From NCBI GenBank assembly GCA_032622095.1, contig CP136062.1:144478351-144542350 (forward strand): a stretch of DNA of 64,000 nt, in the 5' to 3' direction. A program made the translations under genes and the position numbers. The notes under the pieces are model-generated. The model made no database searches and was not told where the DNA came from. It saw nothing but the letters and a program-made list of their open reading frames with translations. The DNA is from Siphonodentalium dalli. Lineage: Eukaryota; Mollusca; Scaphopoda; Gadilida; Siphonodentaliidae. Of this stretch, positions 25,561 to 39,043 are shown piece by piece (position 1 is the stretch's first letter; the number at the start of each line of letters is the position of its first letter).

Positions 25561-26104
25561 CAGAGGGGGGGGGTCGGAAAAGGATTTCAGGCACGTATGA
25601 CATTTTTTTCCCTTTCGATCATTTTTTTTTACCCACCCACCCCTACCGCCAATTTTTTTTTCCGTTTTCGGCAGTTTTTTTCCGACCATTTTTTGACACC
25701 CACCCCCCTTTTAACACTAAAACAGAGATTTGAGGGGGGAAATTCACTGTATATGAATTTCTGTGCATACTATTTATCATGGATGTTAACATGGACATGT
25801 AAATAGGAATGAGTCATTTTGAGGTCATTCGGCCAAAAAAACATTGCTGCCAGCGGCCATCTTGGATTTCAAAATTTGCAACAAAATACAACACGATAAC
25901 TGCCTGCAGTCAGTTTACCAGTTATAATTACATTATTTCTCTCATTCAAAGTGGTTTTGAAGCCCAACTCATTGCCAAAACACTAAAAAAAACAAGCAGG
26001 ACATTTTTTTTTTAGTTGCGGAAAAGATTGCTTGTTGGTGGCTTTGACCACCCACCCACCCCGGCATACGAGCCGGAATTTTTGTTCACCCCCCCCCCCC
26101 CCCT
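25561..26104 (+). mobile_element. hAT-like element with G/C homopolymer ends, 544 bp
   Basis: This is a second copy of the 24634 element, with CAGAGGGGGGGGG and TCGGAAAAG at the left and a C run then T at the right. Its flanks differ from those of the first copy and match each other in seven of eight bases (ACATAAAC at 25553-25560, GCATAAAC at 26105-26112). It therefore arrived by its own insertion and not by duplication of the neighbouring copy. Frames inside it are shadows of the repeat. Confidence 0.85.
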
Positions 26105-26112
26105 GCATAAAC

Positions 26113-27339
26113 ACGTTCATATTTATAACATAACATTTGTAATTCGGCTTCATATACAATGCTGTCTCCGTGTCCTCGTGATAAGAGCGTGATAAGAACG
26201 AGTTCTGCAAGAGATAGTTCTGTACTAACTGGAGCGAGCATTTACGGTAATCACGGTATTTTCGTTCGTTCGATCCTGACCCTCGCTTATATCACAGGAA
26301 TGAACTCCGCACTCGGGTCTAAAAATATCCCTTACTTACCGCGGGAATCTGACTATGTCAATATTCTTTAGGCAATTCGCTGGCAACACGAGGGAATCAC
26401 CCGACTGGCGTAATGAGATTTGTGCTAACTAAAATGAACAATTATGTAGAGATACTCAAATTGGTGCAAGTCGCGTGAGCCTTTTCTGTGAAATGGATGG
26501 ATTTAAAACAACGATTTTCGACCTTTCTCATGACGTTTCTCATAATTTCAACTCTACTGATCGAAAGGATGTAATTTTGCCGGTGCGTATTCAGCTATTT
26601 TGTATAGTCAACCGAAGAATAGATAAACTACTAAGTGTTATACCCTGTTAGTACCATAACATCACACTAGTGACTTTGCCACCTGCTGTAACACGGTTTT
26701 CCCCATAGCTTGTTGTCTCGTGATGTCTATAATACCATCCCATTGTCACCATCCTCTTTATTTTGGATTACAGAGGCATCGATCCACAAAAGTTTTATCG
26801 CATAATCATACAGTCTGTACGACAAAATGAGAACTTTAGTGTCTTTTGCAAGCGTTGTCGATAAGTCTAGATATTTATAGACGTATTCAATCACGTGTTT
26901 GTCACCAACGGAAATTAGACAGTCACACAATGCAAAGGCACATATGGATGTATTAGTTGTCAAAATGGCAGAGAAATCATTAAAATATATTTTCATGATA
27001 CCTATATTTGTTATAAAAATGATTTTGTGTAACTCCCGTGTTTCATTTCCAATATTTAACATATTCTAGTATATGTGTACGATACTTGATGGCATAAAAC
27101 AAATAGGCCCAATAACAAAAGAAATTAACCCTCCCAAAAAAATAAAAATAGACAGCGCATTCAATTGACATGTACCGATTTCGGCTAACTTATACTAGCT
27201 TTAGATCACATATAGAACATAATGTTGATAATAAACATGACAGTGTCGTGTTACAGAATCCGCAATGACTGGAATATTGTCATTTGTCACGAACCACGTC
27301 AATTCGTGCACGTTAAAGTGGCATATATAACGCTCAATC
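26113..27339. other. Non-coding DNA, no gene recognised
   Basis: A 111-codon minus-strand frame at 26727-27062 is open, but it matches nothing I know and is not longer than chance allows. No splice context supports it. Confidence 0.45.
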
Positions 27340-27858
27340 CTTAATTACCTATACTAATAAAACTAAATTTTGATGTTCGTTTGTTTGTCTGGCTATAGAC
27401 GACCAAACGGCTGGACCCATCGGAGCTGATTACTTGTATATAGGGGTAATTTTACCCGGAGAGCTGAGACTCCGCACGAAATGTTGTTATCAAGTCGCTG
27501 CACATAACACGAGCAGAAGGCTCTTTATTCATACCATATCAGGAATAGATCAACAATGAATGCTCTTGACCATTAGTCTACACAGAGACCGCACTCAATG
27601 TCACACATCGCCTCGAATAGCATAAGCGACCATAACGCTCTTTATTAATACCATATCAGGACTATATCAATAATCAACCGTCAACATAATTTATACAATC
27701 CGGAATAGATCAACAGCAATAACTATCAATAAATTATGTAGATCAAGGCTCTATATAAAATAAATAATAAAACATACAAACATACAACAATCAGCCAACT
27801 AAACGCTAGAAAAAAAAACTTTGCTAAACGTAATCCCGGAATCTACCCCCATATGCAG
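27340..27858. repeat. Decayed dispersed repeats with AAAGAGCGTT modules
   Basis: Around 27352-27480 the sequence (ACTAATAAAACTAAATTTTG, TTGTTTGTCTGG, CGGCTGGACCCATCGG) resembles the flank of an RTE-like retroelement, judged from general pattern. At 27518-27642 come three inverted copies of the AAAGAGCGTT module around ACCATATCAGGA words. Confidence 0.45.
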
Positions 27859-28458
27859 TTAAAGGGGTACTGTACGCCATTTTCAATAAATTCCCGGTGA
27901 TAACAACGATCTATTATCGATACTATATAGAAATATAAGTAATTTGAGTCGAAGATGTATTCTGTAAACGCTCAGGTTAATAGGCTATCTTAAAATTTAA
28001 TAATTTAAAAGTTTATAATTTAATATAAATTGATTTTATGGCTCCAGCCATAAAATGGCGTCTCTTAAAATTGGAATTTCCGTGTACAAAACGTAATCAA
28101 ATTATAATTGAGGGATACTGGATTAATAAAACAATTGCACACACGATCGTTTGAAACATTATGCTTATACGGGGAGAAAACCCAAGCCACTCATTGACTA
28201 GTGACCATACACTAACTTAAATGAGTATATGGGACTGCTAAGCATATAATATAATGTTTATTTGATTCATTTGGTTGAAAACTGTACAAAAATTACTCGA
28301 CAACGACAATTTGTATTTTTGCATTCCGGTAAATTTGCCATCCGTAACAATACTTCGTACTCAACATACTTTCAAAAAATGGAAAAGTTGTTACCTTACT
28401 CTCCGACTCGGGGATTATAGAAACCAACAACAACATCTTGGGTACAGTACCCCTTTAA
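27859..28458 (+). mobile_element. TTAA-flanked element, family 3, copy A
   Basis: TTAA at 27859-27862 and 28455-28458 encloses matching ends AAGGGGTACTGTAC. A full inverted copy, more diverged at its ends, is at 38095-38652; shared words include CTCAAATTACTTA and ATGGCTCCAGCCATAAA. The ATGGCTCCAGCCAT core is palindromic. The long plus-strand frame beginning at 28275 runs out of this element into unrelated repeats and is not a gene. Confidence 0.85.
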
Positions 28459-29131
28459 GAATACAATCAAGACTATTTACGATCATTTACCGTTTATATA
28501 TAAGGACGTATTTAGTCCAGGAGATATTGGTCGACCTCTGCACCCCCCCCCCCCCCCCCCCCAGACTTAACTTTACCCAACTAATTTTCTTCCTTAAGGT
28601 CTCCTCTAATTTTTTTCACTTGTTAACAAGAACAAAAAGTGGCCGTAGAGAATATTTACCCAAATCCAAGATAGCGGCCAAAATGGCCACCAGAAATAAA
28701 AAATCGCCGAAAATCGCCGATTTTAACATCAGTGAACATTATTGTCATGACAACTCCACACCTGCTTACTATTGTGAGTTGGGAACACTTAGGCGAAGAA
28801 CTTTCCTTGTACCGTATCCAAATAAAAGTCCCCCAAATCCAAAATGGCGCCCACAATGGGGGACAGATTTTGAAAAATCACCGAAATTCCCTCATATTTA
28901 CAAAAAAACATGGCTGCCAGCGGCCATCTTTGATTTCAAAATTTGCAACAAAATACAACACAATAACTGCCTGCAGTCAGTTTAGCAGTTAAAATTACAT
29001 TATTTCTCTTATTCTAAGGTGTTTTAAGCCAAACTCATTGCAAAAACAGTCCAAATTTTTTTTTTTTTTGTCCCATCGACCACCCACCCACCCGGCATAC
29101 TTGCCCGGAAAAAAATTGCCCCCCCCCCCTG
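28459..29131 (+). repeat. C-run and right half of the G/C-ended hAT-like family
   Basis: A run of 20 C is at 28543-28562. From about 28905 to 29130 the sequence repeats the right half of the 24634 and 25561 elements (GCCAGCGGCCATCTTTGA, CACCCACCCACC, GGCATACTTGCC, C run, T). AAAATGGCGCC and CCAAAATGGCC words occur between. The left boundary of this copy is unclear. Confidence 0.6.
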
Positions 29132-30529
29132 CCATATCAGTTATTTTTAATAGACGTTCTTTTCTGTTCCATGCCTTGCAAATGGCTGCTTTGGGGGGGA
29201 CCCACATACACCGTGTTCAGTTGTATTTAGTATGGCTTAAATGCGTCTTTCTATGACATATAATGCTCGTAGAAAGGTAGCTCAAGTATTTATCGACCTA
29301 TTTCGATACCGGGAGAAATTCAGAGGCGAATATTATTAGTAGATGGAGCACAAACCACAACGTGGCTTTAAACGGCGCTGCTTGTTGTATAGGTTAACAT
29401 ATTATAGGTATAGGACAAAAAGTGGGTATCTGACCAGGTGAAACCATCTGACTGGGTCGGCGAAAATCACACCTAGCCCTGCATGGCAAGTCAGAATGGA
29501 GAACTGACTAACTGACGGACTATATAAAGCCTTAAATTCTGGTTGTCAGCTTCGGTATATCAAGTGAAAGAAATAATGTCCGTCATATAATTTCCCCACA
29601 TAATTAAGGTGTTATATAAAGGTATGAATCATGAATGCCATGGGGAAGGGGATGATATCTGCTAGTAGTCCAGTGCATTTATGGTTTTACCCAGAATTAT
29701 TTGCAACAACATATTTATGCAGGAATACATAATAAATTAAACCCTCCAAAACACAACATACTAAAAGTCAACAAAAATCGGGAAAAGGGAAATTGGTGAA
29801 TTTCGTGAAAATAATCAATTTATGGATGTTCAGGGATGTTCAGGGATGTATATACAAATTCAGAGAAGAATTATATGAAGATATATATATATAGTTCATA
29901 TGGCCTAATCTCCATCCCAATTGTTCTACATGTCCATGCAGTCTTCGTGGAAATTCGTGGAAATGATCAGCAGTCATGTACATGTATAGTCTATATAAAA
30001 AAACTTATTAATAGGTGGTTGTTCATTCTGATTGTCTTCACAAGAATAGCCATTATCTGCGTTGGTTGCATCTCGTTGTTGTGAGTATATACGAACAATT
30101 TAGCTTCACGGATCGATTTGTGTACTCCACCAGCACGGAGCACAGCGAGTGTCAGTGTGTGTTCCATTGGCATGGAGCACAGTGATTGTCGGCGTTCCTT
30201 GTCGGAATCATCTCCGACCAAAGCCTATTGATTTATAACATCTCAAAGTGCGGATTCGGTCCTCGCATGACAAAAATCGGCAATCTGATTTTAACTCTGT
30301 TTGAAATTGATCCCCGTATTGGGAAATCTCGTTCCCCATCAAAACAGATTGGGCTGTAAAGGAGTTTGCCACACACATGCACACACGAATGAGTGGGCGA
30401 CGAGCATAAATGTTGCATTGCATGACGTCTGTGTGAGCATTGTCAATCGAAATGGTTGGTTAGTTCGGATTGTTATATATATATAAGACTTGATAAATAA
30501 TATACTTGGAATTGAATTCTTGCACAAAG
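29132..30529. other. Non-coding DNA with one dispersed repeat
   Basis: 29242-29371 is the inverted partner of 3820-3953. The rest, including several short frames near 30000-30500, gives no support for a gene. Confidence 0.5.
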
Positions 30530-31170
<641 letters not shown>

Positions 31171-32404
31171 GAGATTGAGAATTTTTTGCGAACAAACTCA
31201 TTCAATCCTGATGCCCGGGCTATTTCCTGCAGATGAGTGGAACTTGCATATATACTTCCTATTGCGTTAGTAAGCAGAATATCATCAGGGCAATATCATG
31301 TCATTTCCTGCTTAGTACTGTATATATATAACACGGGCAACGTAACAATCAAGCATCCCGTTATTTTCGTAACTCTCTGCCTCAATTAATATCCGGGTGG
31401 ATCTAGATTATATCGTGAATGGAACCATTTCCAATCGTTTATTTTCAGAACGCTTTGCCGCCTTCTGTAGTATCTAGGTCAATCTATATTATCGCACTGG
31501 CTTAAATTCTATTATAATGCAATTTTGTATTCCTCAAGTGGATTCATATATAATACATTACGTTTATTAATCAACGCACGGTTTGATGTTCCTTTGATGT
31601 CCATATGATGGGGGATTATGAACAGAGTTATTGAATCCAACACAAGGTATGCTTGAGTATGTGTTCACTGCCTTGACTATTACTGGACGAGGTCAAGCGG
31701 TGTATGAAGAAACTTCATCGAGTCAAGCGATCTCTCAAGTTTAGAAGCACGTTTGTGTTAGCACCAACATTCACATGAAGGGACATATATATACACGTTG
31801 CACTACTGGAGCGTAAATAATGAGATTTGACATATATATATATATACTATTATGGTATCTATAATATAGGTCGATGGGCAAGATCATCTACCATAATGAA
31901 CATTTGTACTTGTGTTGCTCCCTATAGCCAATCACAGTCCTGTCCCATTCTAACCACGGTGTACACAAGTCCATTTTCTGAGTAAATCGTTCTACCAAAT
32001 AAACTGGGCCGTAAATGAACTATATATCACCTCCATAGGTGGATGCATGCATCCATGCAGGGCTGTTTCGCGTCATGAAATATCTACCTGTGGAAGTGGA
32101 CATCATGGTTTTATCTTTTTTATTTTGTGGTTTCAACAGTTGTGCCAGTATCGCGACGTTTTCAGTTGTACGGTTGGCGAAAAGATCACGCAGAGCAGGG
32201 TTAATTTTACTGGAAAAACTTTCCACTGCACCTAGAAACAGCCGCACAAAAGCAACTTGTAAACGTGTCCAGATCATACTTGTGCATGGATCACACATCC
32301 GTTCTTATCTGCAGATAAAGGTCTGTACTACAGTGTGCCATATTTTTTGATATATCGAAAGGGTCTGGCATATATATATAGGGCTAATATATAAATTTCA
32401 GCAA
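31171..32404. other. Non-coding DNA, no gene seen
   Basis: No recognised frame. Overlapping frames on both strands at 32020-32350 cannot be tied to any family. Confidence 0.45.
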
Positions 32405-33680
32405 TATGCGATTTCAGGACAGCCTTTGAACTGCTTTCAAGATTACTTAGTAAATAGACGACAGTCTTGGCGAACAATACTTACTCTAAATTTGAAATTA
32501 TACCACCGGAGTGCCCCAAGGGTCGATCAATAGGCCTTTTATCTACTTATTTTTTGTATATTAAACCGATCTACCCAGCAAGCTCTGCTCAAAAGCTCGA
32601 ATGTATACGCCGACGACACCTGTCCTAATGCTTCCCATTATGATGATCGAAATCGTATCACAATGGCCCAACAACAGTTACTGGCTAGTAAACTCTAACA
32701 CACCAAAGACCAAAGCTATGTCATTTTCCCGAATTAACCAGGCCCCAAAACTCTTTTTCCAAAACGAAGAAATATCCTTCGTTAAATCGCATAGACACCT
32801 CAGTCTCGATATTCAAGCAAATTTGAATTGGAATGATTATATTGGAAAAATCTGTCGACGAGTATCAGGAAGACTATCCCAACTCATAAAATTAAAATGC
32901 AGTATCAATATCAATCTACAATACCTATATTTTGCCTACAATGGATTGTTCTTATATTGTCTGGGCGAACGCACCAAAATACTTGACTGATAAACTTGAA
33001 AGACTTCACGAAGAAGCTGCCAGAATTGTAACAGGACTCAACTGATCGGTATCCGATAAAGACCTACTCCTTGAAATCGGCTGGCCCACGCTCAGTAATA
33101 GATGCGAAAATCGCCAATTACACTACATATTTAACATTACTAACAACTTTACACCCAACTACTTATCAACTATCTTACCTCCTCGTGCTGGCAATATCTC
33201 GAGATAATCAAAGCGGAATCCTGAAAAAATCTGTCCTATCCTCTATATATGACACAATCATGGTATAAGCTTCCAACTATCGTAACTGGTGCGTTTAACA
33301 TAACACAATTTAAGGTCAATCTTAGTTTTATAGATTTAACCACCTCCTTATTTTCAAACTGGGAGTAGGAAAGAAAATATTATTCATCACAAAATTCGCA
33401 AGGTTGTAGTGAACTTCGATTAGATATGTATGATAACTTACAGCTGAAAGCCCAATCGAGGATGCCTTACACTTCTTTTTCGAATGTCCATTATTCCGAC
33501 TGCAAAGAACTAAATTAAATGACAGACTAGATGAGTATGCTTTCACAATAGTAGACATAAAACATTTTCTCATAGGCGCGCCCCAAACATTCCACATCGT
33601 CGAAACCAATTACTCTTTTACATTGTTCAAAAATATATATCAGAAAGCAAACGTTTCACTTAACGAAAAACAGTTGTAAC
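32405..33680 (+). pseudogene. Decayed non-LTR retrotransposon (LINE), reverse-transcriptase part and C-terminus
   Basis: LINEs copy themselves through reverse transcriptase; this one can no longer do so. In order, and in different frames, I see: a Phe-x-x-Tyr-Leu-x-Asn-Arg motif near 32435-32460; a GVPQGS-type motif near 32510; the catalytic Tyr-Ala-Asp-Asp at 32606-32617; a Lys-Thr-Lys-Ala-Met segment near 32710 and a His-Leu...Leu-Asn-Trp segment near 32797-32835, typical of the thumb region; LERLHEEAARIVTGL near 32990-33040, then a stop (TGA at about 33042); a Ser-Trp-Tyr-Lys-Leu-Pro stretch near 33255; and a C-terminal ALHFFFECPLF segment near 33460-33500. At least two frameshifts separate these parts. 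The 5' part, including any endonuclease, was not found. The clade is uncertain, CR1/Jockey-like at best. Confidence 0.85.
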
Positions 33681-35236
33681 TACTCACGGCATGACATGAT
33701 ATCTACAGGGGAGAATCTCGGGACCGGTAACCACGATCCACCAATCATCAGACATAATCATCTTCAACATTCTTTAAAGTACATGTACATCATATCTGTT
33801 ATTCATCTTGTTTAAAAATTTGAATACATATTTTCGGGAGAGGGACCACCTTAAGTTGTTATAACCAAAACCAGCTCCGCCACCGTGGACATGCAGATTA
33901 ATGTGACATATACACCTTACCACCGTGTATATCAAGGTTCCATTGGTTCAAAAAATACATTCTTACGACGTTTCGATCACCACCCTATACTAAGATGCCA
34001 TTTGCTGGAATGTTTCTTACCGTTGCATATAAAGCGTATTCGGTTATTGATCAGGGACAGTTAATACCAGGTTCGCAATAAATACCATATATCACACGGA
34101 CCTGAAAGAAGTCATGGCTTGTATACCATTGAATATATAGAGCATATATACCGGTACATATCCTGCATTCAGCTTTCATTTCAAACGCGGTTTAGGCAAT
34201 ATGTGCATGTAAACCAGATGATTCACTTAATATCCCACACAGCCGCTTATCTGTCAAACAGTTTTACAGTTATCTACTCTATAGAAATTAGCAGTAACTT
34301 ACCGCAAACCATCATACATTCAAATAACATCCTCGCCGCCCTTTGTAGTTGGAAAAAGAACAATAATTGTAATGGGGATGACATAACCATAGACCCGAAA
34401 CAAACGATCATAGACTTATACAATTCACCCCACAGTCTAGTGATCTTTCGGAGTCAGCGGCCATGGTTGGCCAGATATTTTCAGAAATGGCTTTAGTTTG
34501 GTGAAAGTGAAATTTACCAATATCATGGATAGATTATATTCCGACTTCAAAGGACTTAACATAGTACCCAACGCGGTTGGTAAGGAGGTATGTGTACTCG
34601 TGAATATTTCTGAGGACCTTTCTGTCTTCATATTATTACTCAACTTCTCGTTCGTTTTATCCATGTTAAATTCACACTTATAGTTTGAATTATGAACAAC
34701 ACTAACTGCTCAGTGGTCTCGTATACGTGTTTGGGGTATTCTTCGCGGACACATGTTTGCTATGCATGTAGAATATTCTATTCCACAAAGTAACAGCACT
34801 GCAGAAATTAGTGCACATTATTTTCTATTCGAAAATCGCTGACATGACGATATACTGTTCTATCTAGAAATTTACTGTTTCGATATAAATAAATAATCAC
34901 AACAATCAACATGAAAAAGCCATCACACATAGGAAGCTATTTGAACGCCGCTTGCTTTCGCATTTGAAGCCAATGATGTTTCTATCGGAATTCCATACAG
35001 CACTATCATCTACATGCATGGGAATCTGAGGACGACAAAGATGGCGCAAGTTTACTTATATTTCTTCTTATTCCAGAGTATCCAATTCAGAGGTTATGCC
35101 TGCTCTATATACAGGTTCATTAAATTCCTTACACTAATAAATCATACGACAAATGAAGATTGGGTTTCTTTAGGGTCAGGCGCACGTTTTGCCATTATTT
35201 ATTGGCATTTCAAAATGGGATTTTCTCAAAATCTGT
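33681..35236. other. Non-coding DNA, no gene confirmed
   Basis: A frame near 34498-34589 ends at GGTAAGGAG with GTATGT next, which looks like a donor, but no family match or convincing acceptor backs it. A 125-codon frame at 34119-34496 is unrecognised. Treat both as unproven. Confidence 0.4.
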
Positions 35237-36036
35237 CAGGAATTTCTTTGTACAAAGTATTATAACCTCATTTACTTTACTTTTATGGCATGAAAGATAT
35301 TTAAAATTTCACTGTTTTCAGGTACCAAAAACTTCTGTAAAATAGATATTTTTTCAAAAGTGCAGTTCATATATCCATGATATCATATCTGAAGATAACG
35401 AGAGGAGACTTATTTATTATTGATTTGTGAAATTTAACGATTATTTTCATTTAGAAAGGCAACCTCCCAACAAATATTTTTCTATATTAGAAAATGTTCA
35501 TGTCATGCCTGTTGATCAATGAATAATTGGGCTGAGATGAGTTGTGGGTCATGGGTTCATAACCCAGTTAAGTTGACCACTATACCTATTAACACTGGGG
35601 CCTAAATCCAGTTGATTGCTCCCTGCTTGAGTGGACCACACTGCATATAAACATTTGTTTTCATTGGGCTGGAATATTTGTGACTGCTTTATTCTTCATT
35701 ATAATATATGGGGGTATGATGCTATGTTATGCATGATACAAATGAAGCCTCCTCTCGTGGAGCCAAGACAATATGCTATTTGGTGATTGGAGTTTTGTGT
35801 GATATGATTAATTATTCTAGCAGTTATTGGTACCGAAAGGGACAAAAAAGAAAATAATAATTTCAACCTCTCAAATGTATTAAAATCCATTGTGTTTGTC
35901 GTCTCTTAATAATTGCTAAGATTCTATATACAACGAAGATGATTATTTGAGAAATTCAAGATATTTTTCCAGACAGATCAAGAGAAATTCTTTGTGGAAA
36001 ATCTCTTGCCATTTTTGGCTGGATTTATGCAAAACG
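35237..36036 (+). repeat. About 800-bp repeat, copy A (partner at 50970-51761)
   Basis: Direct repeat of the intron segment just before the second F-box exon. Shared words include CTCATTTACTTTACTTTTATG, AAAATTTCACTGTTTTCAG, CATGGGTTCATAACC and TTTGGCTGGATTTATGCAAA. Identity is high but with many small gaps. No copy of the neighbouring F-box exon follows it, so this is an interspersed or duplicated non-coding unit. Confidence 0.8.
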
Positions 36037-36267
36037 TACGTCTGCCCTGAATCAAACGACATCAAACACGTATAATTATTCCATATTCCCCGAGCTGTTA
36101 TCCGGCAATGCAGGTCGCTTGCACCCAAAAAACATTGGTTGATCGAACCTGCAAGGCAGAGTTCAGACCCATCGCTACACTGGTCTGACCACTGACATCA
36201 CGTACAGTAATGCCCAAAGTAATTGACCACTTAACCACAGCAGAATTCTGGGTAATTTTTCAGGATT

Positions 36268-36355
36268 TAGTCGGAAATATGGCTTGTTGCCATTCATCGG
36301 AAAGCTCTCGGCGAGAGCTTTCCGATGAATGGTAACAAGCCATATGTTCCGACTA
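36268..36355. repeat. Near-perfect hairpin, 41-bp arms, no loop
   Basis: The arms are inverse copies with one substitution and one single-base gap, and they meet at CTCTCG/GCGAGAG with almost no spacer. They begin TAGTCGGAA and end TTCCGACTA. The TA at each edge could be a target duplication. A very young fold-back element or a hairpin-forming RNA are both possible. Confidence 0.85.
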
Positions 36356-36886
36356 TATTCAAAATGTATATGGACAGTTCAGTTTCTCAGAATAATACAG
36401 AATGAATTGTAACCGACAAAAGTCGTAAAGATTTCCTCAAGATTTCCTTACATTCTATACACGTGGTGGCAGTGGTCATGCAGACCAGCGTAGCGAGGGG
36501 ATTGCACTCTGTCTTGCAGCTTGTGGTTGATCTAGTGTGTATGGTTCAACTCCAATCTTCATTTCGTCTGATATGACAATATCACATACTGTATTAGGTT
36601 CTTTTCGTTTCAATAATTTCCCCCATCTGTGTGATTTTACAGGGAGCTGTACGATGCATTCTAGCGTCACGAAATTTCAGAATAAATACGGTACTCATCA
36701 ACAACGTGCATGCCGCTATGTGTAACTAGTGTTAGGTTTACCAGTACCAAGTTACTAACATCGATTGAATATAAATCACGATACATGTAGAAACTCTACA
36801 AGAAACTAATATATATAGTCTGTGTGGAGACCTTTAGCTAAATGTTAACCAGCTATACTGACTTGAATTTTCAGTGATATCTCCTT

Positions 36887-37313
36887 AAGGCTATACGTTC
36901 ATACGCTGGCAAGTTTGCACGGTATGTTTTTGCGGGCATTTCGTCATAGACAACCACATAGTACCAGAATATGAACGGAACCGTGCACATAACATGCATC
37001 TCTATCAAAGCGAAATACATGAGAAGTAGCATTTATCTAATTCCACTTGTAACAGTGCTATTGGAATTTGCCTTCAAATACCTGTATATATGATTTATTC
37101 TTGCGAGATAATTGCATGATATTTACAGGCAAATTCCGGTAGCATCGCTACAGGTGGAACTAAAGAGATTTTACTTCGCATGTATAGTTAGCTGTGGTAC
37201 AGATTCACTTTATGTGCTTGTTTCCGTTCATGTTATGGCACCATATCGTTTTATACGGCAAAAGTCCTGCAAACCACAACGTGCAAACTTGCCAGTGTAT
37301 GAACGTACCCTAA
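36887..37313 (+). mobile_element. Small inverted-repeat element, copy A (partner at 50003-50433)
   Basis: The ends carry ACGTTCATACGCTGGCAAG and its inverse CTTGCCAGTGTATGAACGTAC. Both copies share GCGGGCATTTCGTCATAGA and GGTAGCATCGCTACAGGTGG inside. The target duplication cannot be fixed. No coding frame. Confidence 0.82.
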
Positions 37314-38094
37314 GATGACAAATATAAAGATCGCTTCATAATGCCATGCAGAAGCATACGAAAGACATCACTCGTAATAATGTAGTTACGCAAATAGTTC
37401 CCTGAAGTATATATATAGTATAAATATATGTTTCCAGGTTATCGGCCATACAGATTATATATGTGTTACATATACATATGTTTACACGAGACCCAAAACC
37501 AGTATAGGACTCCACGAACCACCTCCTCCCTGTATACTTTGACCCCCTCCCAACATAATTAGAAAAAATAAAATTGTTCTAGAATAAAGTGGATCTTGAT
37601 ACCATACACGATCTTCGCAACGCGTGACATATCTTATTATATCTGGCAACAATCAGTATATACAATCTGACTATATTGATTAACTCAGTCGCAGACCATG
37701 TATACATCATCAACATAGAGAATAAATTGTTTGTTTCCGTGTGTTCTTGAATGGAACCTGACACATGCTATGACGAGAACTTGCACACTATTGGAAGGAA
37801 TGTAAAGTTTTTTTGATAGATGAATAATTTTAGTTTCTATAATTATGACGGTTGTCGGGATCTATCGAGTCGGTGCATGCGTTACTCTCGAAGTTCTATA
37901 TGACATTGAGAACCACCTTTAAGTCGGATGGGCAATCGCTATATCCACCATAATTCGAGTCTGCAACTTTAAGATGAATTTTAATTCGTTCACCGCCAGT
38001 AAGTTTTATAAAACTAAATTGTTTCTAGTTCATACTATATATAGTACACCAAGCACACTATTACATGCGCACAACTACACGCATTTAAAGGGAT
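37314..38094. other. Non-coding DNA, no gene seen
   Basis: No recognisable exon or repeat apart from short AT-rich runs. Confidence 0.5.
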
Positions 38095-38652
38095 TCTGTA
38101 CTCGTATGTTGTTGTTGGTTTCTGTAGTCCTTGAGTCGTAGAATAAGGTAACTAGCTTTCCGTTATTTCAAAGTCTGTTGAGTACGAAGTAATGTTATGG
38201 ATGGCAGATTAGCCGGAATGCGAAAATACTAATTGTCGTAATTTTTGTACAGTTTTCAAGCAAATGAATCAAATAAATGTTATATTATATGTATACTAGT
38301 CCCATATACTCGTTTAAGTTATTGCATAGTCACCAGTCAGTGAGTGGCTTGAGTTTACGCCCTGTGTCAATATAATAGTTTACACGATCATGTGTGCCAT
38401 GCGTTGCCCAATCCACTATCCGTGAATTAATTTGATTACGTCTTGTACACCAAAATTCGTAATTTATTTTATGGCTCCAGCCATAAATTAAATTTATATA
38501 AAATTATTAACTTTGATTTTAAGATAACCTGTTAACCTGATCGTTTACAGAATACATCTTCGACTCAAATTACTTATTTGTCTATATAATATCGATAATA
38601 GATCGCTGTTATTACCGGGAATTTATTGAAAATGGCGAACATTGCCCATTTA
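38095..38652 (-). mobile_element. TTAA-flanked element, family 3, copy B
   Basis: Inverted copy of 27859-28458, again bounded by TTAA on both sides (38095-38098 and 38649-38652). The interior is well conserved (GTTGTTGTTGG, ATGGCTCCAGCCATAAA, CTCAAATTACTTA), while the terminal bases have drifted. Confidence 0.82.
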
Positions 38653-39043
38653 AAGATTGCGTATATCTTCCTTCAACTTTATGTGTAGATTTCGGTGTAT
38701 ACAATAATAGCTTTGAGTGAGAGAGATCATGACACCATGTCAACAGCAGCTTCTGTCACTAGGAAATAACATTCTTCTCCAATTATGTTCTATGAACCCG
38801 GACAGAACATGTGGCTATTTTAGAATTTAGAACATTGCAAATGTTTTAATGGAAGGCTATCTATTAAAACTCTTTTAAGTGAAATATACTGTGTGTGCAA
38901 CAAGGTTTCTATTGTGTGTTTCGGAAATAATAATTGAAACATTCTTTGAAAGGAGTTTCATAAGATTTATGTTGTTGTTGGAAGTGATGACAGTAAGAGC
39001 TGGAACATATTTAGCCCATGCCATGAATCTACTCTGGCTATCA

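Noticed and set aside
26727..27062. 111-codon minus-strand frame
   Set aside because: Reads somewhat like protein, but frames of this length are expected by chance in 64 kb at this composition, and no family or splice signal supports it.
28275..28985. 236-codon plus-strand open frame
   Set aside because: It begins inside the family 3 transposon, crosses a run of 20 C, and ends in a half hAT-like element. The translation is unlike any protein and follows repeat boundaries.
34498..34589. Possible exon ending GGTAAGGAG before GTATGT
   Set aside because: The donor-like site is good, but the upstream AG has no pyrimidine tract and the peptide matches nothing I know.
36476..36670. 64-codon minus-strand frame with protein-like wording
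   Set aside because: No family recognised; it overlaps another frame on the other strand and has no splice context.
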